A stretch of DNA of 13,480 nt from Propionibacteriaceae bacterium (GTDB taxonomy: Bacteria; Actinomycetota; Actinomycetes; Propionibacteriales; Propionibacteriaceae): contig JAJTCL010000031.1 in NCBI GenBank assembly GCA_021323255.1, positions 1 to 13,480 on the forward strand. The letters run 5' to 3'. The notes under the pieces are model-generated. The model searched no databases. It worked only from the letters and a program-made list of their open reading frames with translations, and had not been told where the DNA came from. The first letter of the stretch is position 1. Each line of letters opens with the position of its first letter. A program made the translations under genes and the position numbers. Shown here piece by piece: positions 5,782-12,111 of the stretch.

Positions 5782-6906
5782 TCAGATGTCTCGGCCAATG
5801 CCGCGCGGCAGCCGTTCAGGTGGCCAGTCGAGGTGGCGTACCGCCATCTCGAAGGCGTACCGGTCAGTCATCCCCGCCACATAAGTCACAGCCGCACGTG
5901 TCGCGGCCTCAGACTGAGCCGGGAGCTCGCGACTGTCCGGGATGAGGGCTGGCTGATCGCTGTAGTACTCGACCAGCGCCCGTAGTACCTCGATCACCGC
6001 GCGAGATTGCGCCAGCGAGGCAGGCCGCACGTAGATGTGTTCGTAGTTGAACGCCCGCAGCGTTGCCAGAGCACCCGCCTGCTGCGGGGGCATGCCGATC
6101 TCGCCGTGCTCCTCGACTGCATCCACGACGGCCCGGACGAAGGTGTTCAGCTGCTCTCGTCGAGTTCGCCCGCAGACCTCGACGATCTCTTCAGGAAGAT
6201 CATCCAGCGCCACCACCCCGGCATGGATGGCGTCCTCCAGATCGTGCGCGCAATAGGCGATCCGGTCGGCCCAGCTGACGATATGGCCCTCGACGGTGAG
6301 TGGTGCCGGCCGTGACCAGGAGTGGTTCCGGATTCCGTCCAGGGTCTCGGCGCAGAGGTTGAGACTTTGCAGCACGACGTCGGCACCCCAGGGGCCGTGG
6401 TCATATCCCTCCGGAATGAAGGTGTCGAAGGCATCCTCGCTTGCGTGTCCGCCTGGCCCATGACCGCAGTCGTGGCCGAGGGCAATCGCCTCGGCAAGGG
6501 TCACATTGACACCGACCCCACGAGCAATCGACGTCGCGACTTGAGCCACCTCGAGGGCGTGGGTCAACCGAGTGCGTTGGTGGTCGGTCGGATAGACGAC
6601 CACTTGCGTCTTGCCGGCCAGCCGCCGGAATGCAGTGGAGTGCACAATCCGATCGCGGTCACGTTCGAAGCAGGTGCGCTCCTCATCCGGCTCTTCCGCG
6701 ATGGCCCGGTTCCCTGCTCCCTCGGCAAAAGCGGCGCCAGGCCGGAGCATCACTCGTTCCCGCTGCTCGCGAAGCTCCCGACGCACGATGGGTCCTGGCC
6801 CTGGACGGGGCAGGTCACCTGAGTGGGCGCGCACCAGGTATCCGCCGTAGTGACCAGCCATCGTGTCGGCCCATGCCTGGGCGCGCGGAGTGACCCCCTC
6901 AGCCAC
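5782..6906 (-). CDS. dgt: dGTPase-like HD-domain triphosphohydrolase
   Basis: Members of this family hydrolyse dNTPs, classically dGTP, to the nucleoside and tripolyphosphate, and so influence dNTP pools. From the GTG at 6906 the product is 374 residues. The metal site is clear: H116 in RLTHALEVAQVA, H145-D146 in ALGHDCGHGPGGHASEDAF (with H149 and H154), and D214 in SWADRIAYCAHDLEDA. FERDRDRIVHSTAFRRLAGK before the first His is also characteristic, and RNHSW and FNYEHIYVRP follow later. The GTG overlaps the dusB stop by eight bases, which suggests coupled translation. The frame is open to 6948, but those residues lie inside dusB and do not look like the family. The dusB-dgt order is common in actinobacteria. 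True substrate preference cannot be read from the sequence. Confidence 0.9.
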   Translation of the reverse strand: MAEGVTPRAQAWADTMAGHYGGYLVRAHSGDLPRPGPGPIVRRELREQRERVMLRPGAAFAEGAGNRAIAEEPDEERTCFERDRDRIVHSTAFRRLAGKTQVVVYPTDHQRTRLTHALEVAQVATSIARGVGVNVTLAEAIALGHDCGHGPGGHASEDAFDTFIPEGYDHGPWGADVVLQSLNLCAETLDGIRNHSWSRPAPLTVEGHIVSWADRIAYCAHDLEDAIHAGVVALDDLPEEIVEVCGRTRREQLNTFVRAVVDAVEEHGEIGMPPQQAGALATLRAFNYEHIYVRPASLAQSRAVIEVLRALVEYYSDQPALIPDSRELPAQSEAATRAAVTYVAGMTDRYAFEMAVRHLDWPPERLPRGIGRDI

Positions 6907-8047
6907 CGGAGATGCCCAGCTCAGCGGCTGCCAGATCAAGATCACCACCGGAGGTGTCGGTCAGCCAACCGTCGGGGAGGGCGACCGTGGCGCGTGGCGC
7001 ACCCTGCCGTCCGCGGGGCGATCCCAACTCCGAAGTGGGGAAGGGAATCTCTGGATCGAGCTGCGACAGCAGCCCGTCGAGGTCGGCGATTGAAGAGACC
7101 ATCGACAGCCGGGCGCGCAATTCCCCGCCGATAGGAAAGCCCTTGAAGTACCAGGCCATGTGTTTGCGCAGATCACTCAGGCCATGCAGCTCGCCGGACA
7201 AGCTGGCGAGAAGCTCGGCATGGCGCCGCAGCATCTCCATGACCTCACCGAGGTTCGGCAGGGTCTGCGTCTGACGACCGGCGAAGGCATCGGCCAAGTC
7301 TCGGAAGAGCCACGGCCGGCCGAGGCAGCCACGTCCGATCACCACCCCGTCGGCACCGGTCTTGCGGATCATGCGGAGTGCGTCAGCGGCCTCCCAGATG
7401 TCGCCGTTGCCCAAGACTGGGATATTGACGTGCTCCTTCAGCTTGCCGATCGCGTCCCAGTCGGCCTGCCCGGCGTACGCCTGTTGTGCGGTCCGGCCGT
7501 GCAGTGCAATGGCGGCGCAGCCGGATTCCTCGGCGATCCGGCCGGCATCCAGGAAGGTCTGATGATCATGGTCAATGCCGATCCGGGTTTTCATGGTCAC
7601 CGGAACGCCGTAGCGCGCCGCTGCCCCGACGGTGGTTGTCAAGATCATCCGGAGCCGGTCCCGCTTGTACGGTAGCGCTGCGCCACCGCCTTTGCGCGTG
7701 ACTTTGGGGACCGGGCAGCCGAAGTTCAAGTCGACATGATCAACGCCGTACTCGTTGCACAGGATCTCGGTCGCGTGCGCCATGACCGCAGGCTCGACAC
7801 CGTAGAGCTGGACGGATCGGACCCGCTCCCCCGGGTCGAATTGGAGCATCTGCTGCGTCTTGCTATCCCGCTCGACGAGACCTCGGGAAGTGATCATCTC
7901 GCAGACATACAGTCCGGCACCCTGTTCGCGACATAGCTGCCGGAAGGCGGCGTTGGTGATGCCAGCCATCGGCGCCAGCACCACGGGTGGGTCAACCTGA
8001 ATGCGGCCCACTCGCAACACCGACTTGTCAGCGTCAGTGGTCGCCAT
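6899..8047 (-). CDS. dusB: tRNA-dihydrouridine synthase (DusB type)
   Basis: This FMN- and NADPH-dependent enzyme reduces specific uridines to dihydrouridine in the D-loop of tRNA. Starting at the ATG at 8047, the TIM barrel opens with VVLAPMAGITNAAFRQLC (residues ~22-39), followed by the catalytic cysteine C111 in VDLNFGCPVPKVTRKGGG, the substrate-contact strands VTMKTRIGI and ALHGRTAQQAYAGQADW, and the phosphate-binding GADGVVIGRGCLGRPWLF. The C-terminal helical domain is present and length is normal. The start is uncertain: a TTG at 8098 would overlap glyS, the ATG at 8047 sits in the loop of a large hairpin, and the GTG at 8020 gives MLRVGRIQVDPPVVLAPMAG, which best matches the usual family start. 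The gene follows glyS on the same strand and overlaps dgt by eight bases. Confidence 0.92.
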   Translation of the reverse strand: MATTDADKSVLRVGRIQVDPPVVLAPMAGITNAAFRQLCREQGAGLYVCEMITSRGLVERDSKTQQMLQFDPGERVRSVQLYGVEPAVMAHATEILCNEYGVDHVDLNFGCPVPKVTRKGGGAALPYKRDRLRMILTTTVGAAARYGVPVTMKTRIGIDHDHQTFLDAGRIAEESGCAAIALHGRTAQQAYAGQADWDAIGKLKEHVNIPVLGNGDIWEAADALRMIRKTGADGVVIGRGCLGRPWLFRDLADAFAGRQTQTLPNLGEVMEMLRRHAELLASLSGELHGLSDLRKHMAWYFKGFPIGGELRARLSMVSSIADLDGLLSQLDPEIPFPTSELGSPRGRQGAPRATVALPDGWLTDTSGGDLDLAAAELGISGG

Positions 8048-8073
8048 GGCAGCCACAGGCGCTGACAAGTCGG
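8020..8073 (-). repeat. Long inverted repeat at the glyS/dusB junction
   Basis: CCGACTTGTCAGCG (8020-8033) and its exact reverse complement (8060-8073) form a 14-bp stem. After a 3x3 internal loop it is extended by GTGG/CCAC (8037-8040 with 8053-8056), with a 12-base apical loop holding the GCCATGGC palindrome. On the minus strand the stem begins 18 bases after the glyS stop. The ATG of dusB (8047) is in the loop, and the GTG option at 8020 is at its 3' foot. No T-run follows. It may be a glyS terminator or attenuator, or a structure controlling dusB translation. Confidence 0.6.
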
Positions 8074-8091
8074 CGTTGGAGAGGGCCGTTG

Positions 8092-9492
8092 TTAGCAACC
8101 GACCAGCCGCTGGGCGAGATACTCGATCACCTTGTCCTCTGATATCCGATCCTGGGTCATCGAGTCGCGCTCACGAACGGTGACGGCCTGGTCGTTGAGG
8201 GTGTCGAAGTCGACTGTGACGCAGTAGGGAGTACCGATCTCATCCTGGCGGCGGTAGCGACGGCCGATGGCTTGGGCGTCGTCGAAATCGACGTTCCAGA
8301 ACTGCCGCAGCCGCATGGCCAAATCCCGAGCTTTGGGCGACAAGGCCTCGTTGCGTGACAACGGCAGCACGGCAACCTTCACCGGCGCCAACCGAGGGTC
8401 GAGCCGCAGCACCGTACGCCTGTCGACTCCCCCTTTGGTGTTGGGAGCCTCGTCTTCGTCGTACGCGTCGACCAGGAATGCCATCATCGCGCGATTCGGA
8501 CCTGCCGCTGGCTCGATGACGTACGGCACGTATCGCTCGCCAGTGACCGTGTCCAGATAGGACAGGTCGGAGCCGGAGTGCTCGGTATGAGTCGAAAGAT
8601 CAAAATCAGTCCGGTTGGCGATGCCCTCGAGCTCACCCCACTCTGCACCCGAGAAGCCAAACCGATACTCGATGTCGACAGTTCGCTTCGAGTAGTGGGA
8701 GAGCTTCTCCTTGGGGTGCTCGAAGTGCCTCAGGTTCTCGGCTGCCAGGCCGAGCTCGGTGTACCAGCGGGTCCGCTCGTCGATCCAATACTGATGCCAG
8801 TCTTCGTCAGTGCCGGGCTTGACGAAAAACTCCATCTCCATCTGCTCGAACTCGCGAGTACGGAAGATGAAGTTGCCTGGGGTGATCTCATTGCGGAAGG
8901 ACTTGCCGATCTGGCCGATGCCGAAGGGTGGCTTCTTCCGAGTCACCTGAACGACGTTGGCGAAGTTGACGAAGATGCCCTGCGCAGTCTCGGGGCGCAG
9001 GTAATGCAAACCAGACTCATCCTCCACGGCGCCCAGGTAGGTCTTGAGCATCATGTTGAAGTCCTTCGGCTCGGTCCACTGACCGCGGGTACCGCAGTGC
9101 GGACAGCCGATCTCCTCAAGACCTGTCGGCCGGCGCCCCTTCCGGGCCTCGAAGTCCTCCTCCAGATGATCGGCTCGAAAGCGCCGATGACATGACAGGC
9201 ATTCCGTCAAGGGGTCGTGGAAGGCGTTCACATGCCCCGAGGCCACCCATATCCGGCGCGGCAAGATCACCGATGAATCAAGGCCAACGATGTCCTCTCG
9301 CTCGGTGACCACCGAGCGCCACCACTGTTTCTTGACGTTCTCCTTGAGCTCGACGCCGAGCGGTCCGTAGTCCCATGCCGAACGCGTACCGCCGTAGATC
9401 TCTCCTGCGGGGAAGACGAAGCCACGGCGCTTGCACAGGCTGATGACGTTGTCGAGTCGGCTGGACGAGGTCACGACTTGTTCTCCAGACAT
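8092..9492 (-). CDS. glyS: Glycyl-tRNA synthetase, dimeric (alpha2) class II type
   Basis: The enzyme charges tRNA-Gly with glycine using ATP. The 466-residue product starts with the conserved RRGFVFPAGEIYGGTRSAWD and YGPLGVELKENVKKQWW (residues 22-58), then has a zinc-ribbon insertion with C98-x2-C101 and C130-x2-C133. Class II motif 2 lies at about 199-222 (FRNEITPGNFIFRTREFEQM), motif 3 at about 331-344 (GPNRAMMAFLVDAY), and a C-terminal anticodon-binding domain follows (VKVAVLPLSRNEALSPKARD). This is the single-chain type, not the tetrameric alpha2beta2 enzyme. The ATG at 9492 gives the longest product. The GTG at 9474 has a better-spaced ribosome binding site (GGAG eight bases upstream) and may be the real start. 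The leader carries two hairpins and no visible T-box. Confidence 0.96.
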   Translation of the reverse strand: MSGEQVVTSSSRLDNVISLCKRRGFVFPAGEIYGGTRSAWDYGPLGVELKENVKKQWWRSVVTEREDIVGLDSSVILPRRIWVASGHVNAFHDPLTECLSCHRRFRADHLEEDFEARKGRRPTGLEEIGCPHCGTRGQWTEPKDFNMMLKTYLGAVEDESGLHYLRPETAQGIFVNFANVVQVTRKKPPFGIGQIGKSFRNEITPGNFIFRTREFEQMEMEFFVKPGTDEDWHQYWIDERTRWYTELGLAAENLRHFEHPKEKLSHYSKRTVDIEYRFGFSGAEWGELEGIANRTDFDLSTHTEHSGSDLSYLDTVTGERYVPYVIEPAAGPNRAMMAFLVDAYDEDEAPNTKGGVDRRTVLRLDPRLAPVKVAVLPLSRNEALSPKARDLAMRLRQFWNVDFDDAQAIGRRYRRQDEIGTPYCVTVDFDTLNDQAVTVRERDSMTQDRISEDKVIEYLAQRLVGC

Positions 9493-9502
9493 TGTGCTGC
9501 TG

Positions 9503-9521
9503 CCATCCCCGGCTGGGATGG
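9503..9521 (-). repeat. 7-bp hairpin just upstream of the glyS start
   Basis: CCATCCC (9503-9509) pairs with GGGATGG (9515-9521) around a five-base loop. In the glyS mRNA the hairpin would end 10 bases before the ATG at 9492. Its 3' arm contains the GGGGATGG purine stretch, the only purine-rich segment near that ATG. If the ATG is used, the hairpin could affect ribosome access. Confidence 0.4.
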
Positions 9522-9594
9522 AGTCAGCGCACTAGGTTATCGCCCTCAGCGTAGAAGTTCCGGCCACCGACTGTACGAGGGGATTCCTGAGCTG

Positions 9595-9604
9595 AACCTA
9601 GGTT
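9595..9604. repeat. Perfect palindrome AACCTAGGTT
   Basis: A 10-bp self-complementary sequence lies in the glyS/GH92 divergent intergenic region. The 12-mer CTGAACCTAGGT that includes it (9592-9603) also occurs in the other divergent intergenic region at 3956-3967. It could be an operator half. No known regulator is assigned. Confidence 0.25.
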
Positions 9605-9639
9605 GCCTGCGCTGTGCAGAGCATGCATGCCATGTATAG

Positions 9640-9672
9640 CGCCAACATCCCACGCAGCGTGGGATGTTGGCG
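9640..9672. repeat. Perfect 15-bp inverted repeat with a three-base loop
   Basis: CGCCAACATCCCACG (9640-9654) and its exact complement (9658-9672) are separated by CAG. It lies mid-way in the 314-base divergent gap between glyS and the GH92 gene. No T-run lies on either side and no gene converges on it, so a terminator is not the obvious role. A dyad operator, an RNA hairpin in the glyS leader, or a remnant terminator are possible. Confidence 0.6.
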
Positions 9673-9740
9673 GTTGCCGGCGTACCCGCGATGGGGAGGA
9701 AGAAGATCTCGGGCACTGCCCTGCGCACTTGTCACTTCGG

Positions 9741-9773
9741 TGAAACCTGACTGAAACAAGACCCGCCTACCGT
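9741..9773 (+). promoter_or_regulatory. Putative promoter of the GH92 operon with an 11-bp direct repeat
   Basis: TGAAAC occurs at 9741-9746 and 9752-9757, exactly 11 bp apart, inside GGTGAAACCTGACTGAAAC. TACCGT (9768-9773) fits the TANNNT -10 and begins 10 bases after the second repeat. No good -35 is present. A direct repeat in place of a -35 is what an activator-dependent promoter of the PhoB/OmpR type would show. This is inference from spacing. Confidence 0.35.
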
Positions 9774-9794
9774 CTGGAAAGCGCCGCCCGCCCC

Positions 9795-9800
9795 AGGAGG
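9795..9800 (+). promoter_or_regulatory. Strong ribosome binding site for the GH92 gene
   Basis: AGGAGG lies six bases upstream of the ATG at 9807. It is the clearest Shine-Dalgarno in the window and fixes the start and the lack of an N-terminal signal peptide. Confidence 0.85.
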
Positions 9801-9806
9801 CTGATC

Positions 9807-12089
9807 ATGATCGAACACGTTGATCCGTTCATCGGCAGCGCGGTAACAGATCTCCCTGTCCCCCAAGGCCTAGCCGAAACTTGGTGGTGGCCCAAACCTC
9901 AGGTCGGGAACACTCATCCTGGTGCGACCTACCCCTTCGGCATGGTCTCGGTATGCGCGTACTCCGGCGCCTATCCGACTGGCTACGGGGTTTACCAGCT
10001 CAACACCGAGGGAGTGCCTTCCCAGCTCTACGACACCCAAATCGCCTCCGGATTCACCCACTTCCAACAGTCCGGTACGGGCGCGATCCGCAAGTACTAC
10101 AACTACTTCCGGATAACGCCGATGCTGGAGCCACTCGACAGCCTCGGCAACACCTGGGACCTGCACGACGAGTACGCCGAACCGGGCTATTACGCCACAA
10201 CCCTCAGCTCTGGCATCGGTTGCGAACTGACCGTCGGCCCCAAGAGCGCCGTACACCGCTACACCTTCCCGGCCCACAAGGACGCCCGGCTGGTGATCGA
10301 CTTCTCGATGGGCGGCCTGGCCATTCCCTACGGTTCAACGGTTCCGCTTCGGGCGCATATCGAGGCCATCGGACCCGGCGTCGCCCAGGCCGAGATCGTG
10401 GTGGAGGGCGCGCCGCTGGCCGTGCACCTGGAGTGTGACGCGGGCGACCTGAGGCAATTGCTGTGGTATGACAGGCGGCTGATGCAGGGCGGCACTCGTC
10501 TCGATTTCGACCGAATCCGGCCGACGACGCTGCGACCGTTCGGCTTGATGTGGCGCGGGCCAACCGAGCCGGGCCAGGTGCTGGAGCTGCGATTCGGTTT
10601 CTCACTCCGCGGCGTGGAGCAGGCGAAGCAGAATCTCCATGCGGACTGCGGATCGGGCACCCCGGCGTTCGACAGCCGACGTGCAGAGACCTCGATGGTG
10701 TGGCGGCAGCACCTTGACAAGATCAAGATCGAAACGGCCTCGACCACCCGGAAGACGATCTTCTCCACCGCTTTTTATCATTCGCTGATCAAGCCGTGCT
10801 TCGCGCCGGAGGAAAGCCCGATATGGCCCAGCGATGGGCCATTCGTCTTCGACATCTGCACGATGTGGGACATCTACCGCACTCAGTTGCCGTTGATTGC
10901 TGCGCTGTTTCCGGCCCGGGCCGTGGAGCTGGCCAATGCGCTGCTGACGATTTGTGAGGAAGAGGGCAACTTACCGATCGGCTACCGGATGGCCAAAGGC
11001 GCGGACCGGTTCACGCGGCAAGGCAGCGCACTCGCCCATACCTTTCTCGCCGATCTGTGCGAGCTCGGAACGCCTGGTATCGATTGGGACTGGGCGCTGT
11101 GCCACATGGACACCGATCTACGGCGCTCCTATGGCGAGGACTACCTGCTGCGCGGGCTCGCTGAGCCGATCACGCACACCTTGGACCTAGCGGTCGGATA
11201 TCAGTGCACCGCGAAAGTGGCTCACTATGTCGGTGACAGCCAACTGGCAACCCAGTTCGAACACCTGGCCGGCCACTGGATCAACGCTTTCAATCCAACC
11301 GACGGCCTGTTGTTGGATTCGACGTACTACGAGGGCGGCAAGTGGAACTACTCCTTCCGGCTGCTGCATGACATGCAGGCACGCATCGGGCTGGCTGGGG
11401 GTGAACGCCGGTTCCTTGAGTTGTTGGATCAGTTCTTCGGATACGGCGCCGACCCCGTCAAGCAGCTGGGAGAGCGGCCGAGCACCACAGACCTGGCAGC
11501 CGGGTACGCGCTGAACCGCTTTGAGGGGTTGAACAACGAGCCGGACATGGAAGCACCCTGGGCGTACCACTACGCCGGGCGGCCGGATCGGACGGCCGAG
11601 GTTGTCCATGCGGCTGTCAACAACATGTTCGGTCTTGGCCGAGGCGGATTGCCTGGCAACGACGACTCTGGCGGCTTGAGCTCGTGGTACGTCTGGGCGT
11701 CGCTGGGCCTCTTCCCGATCGCGGGCCAGAGCGTCTATCTGCTCAATGCACCGTCCTTCGCCGAGTCGCGGATCGCCTTTGGCAACGAGGAGTTGGTGAT
11801 CGAGGCGCCCGGTTTCTCCGAGCCGGCAGCCGGTGGTCCCGTGCAGTACGTGCAGCGGGCGATCTTCAATGGCGAGATGTTGGAGCGGACCTGGCTGACG
11901 GCTCGAGAGCTGCACCGCGGCGGGCATCTCGAGTTACAGCTTGGACCGAAGCCCTCGGCGTGGGGCACGACTACCCGCCCGCCATCCGCCTCGGAACCGG
12001 AGGCGACGCAGCCACCGGCCGGGGCAGCCGTACCAGCTCCAGCGAATCTGCGGATCGGCGCAGAGGACCCAATCAACCGGCACAAATGA
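9807..12089 (+). CDS. GH92-family glycoside hydrolase (alpha-mannosidase-like), apparently cytosolic
   Basis: GH92 enzymes are calcium-dependent exo-acting alpha-mannosidases. The 760-residue product shows the family landmarks: GNTHPGATYPFGMV at 34-47, SGFTHFQQSGTG in the N-terminal beta domain, TMWDIYRTQLPL opening the helical barrel, YEGGKWNYSF with the likely general acid E509, NNEP (E578) followed by YHYAGRP, and GNDDSGG with D619-D620 as the likely base/calcium ligands, followed by SSWYVWASLGLFPI. It differs from typical members in places: GNDDSG replaces the common GNDDCG, and the usual 'SGxGCSDYGDI' segment reads SGTGAIRKYYNY. Its mannose specificity is therefore uncertain. The strong ribosome binding site fixes a start (MIEHVDPFIG) with no signal peptide, whereas many GH92 enzymes are exported. 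A Pro/Ala-rich tail of about 45 residues ends the protein. It is the first gene of a two-gene unit with a glycosyltransferase. Confidence 0.9.
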   Translation: MIEHVDPFIGSAVTDLPVPQGLAETWWWPKPQVGNTHPGATYPFGMVSVCAYSGAYPTGYGVYQLNTEGVPSQLYDTQIASGFTHFQQSGTGAIRKYYNYFRITPMLEPLDSLGNTWDLHDEYAEPGYYATTLSSGIGCELTVGPKSAVHRYTFPAHKDARLVIDFSMGGLAIPYGSTVPLRAHIEAIGPGVAQAEIVVEGAPLAVHLECDAGDLRQLLWYDRRLMQGGTRLDFDRIRPTTLRPFGLMWRGPTEPGQVLELRFGFSLRGVEQAKQNLHADCGSGTPAFDSRRAETSMVWRQHLDKIKIETASTTRKTIFSTAFYHSLIKPCFAPEESPIWPSDGPFVFDICTMWDIYRTQLPLIAALFPARAVELANALLTICEEEGNLPIGYRMAKGADRFTRQGSALAHTFLADLCELGTPGIDWDWALCHMDTDLRRSYGEDYLLRGLAEPITHTLDLAVGYQCTAKVAHYVGDSQLATQFEHLAGHWINAFNPTDGLLLDSTYYEGGKWNYSFRLLHDMQARIGLAGGERRFLELLDQFFGYGADPVKQLGERPSTTDLAAGYALNRFEGLNNEPDMEAPWAYHYAGRPDRTAEVVHAAVNNMFGLGRGGLPGNDDSGGLSSWYVWASLGLFPIAGQSVYLLNAPSFAESRIAFGNEELVIEAPGFSEPAAGGPVQYVQRAIFNGEMLERTWLTARELHRGGHLELQLGPKPSAWGTTTRPPSASEPEATQPPAGAAVPAPANLRIGAEDPINRHK

Positions 12090-12098
12090 TCAGACCAC

Positions 12099-12104
12099 GG
12101 GGAG
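12099..12104 (+). promoter_or_regulatory. Ribosome binding site deciding the GT4 start
   Basis: GGGGAG is followed by two adjacent in-frame ATGs at 12109 and 12112. The spacing from GGAG is four and seven bases respectively, so 12112 is favoured. Confidence 0.6.
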
Positions 12105-12111
12105 TCCGATG

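Noticed and set aside
6907..6948. Upstream start for dgt at 6948
   Set aside because: The extra 14 residues lie entirely within dusB and do not resemble the family; GTG 6906 gives a tight overlap.
9493..9806. T-box riboswitch upstream of glyS
   Set aside because: No TGGNACC-type T-box sequence or antiterminator was found on the minus strand.
11941..12111. 57-codon upstream extension of the glycosyltransferase
   Set aside because: It lies in GH92 coding sequence in another frame, is Arg/Pro-rich, and a ribosome binding site precedes ATG 12112.
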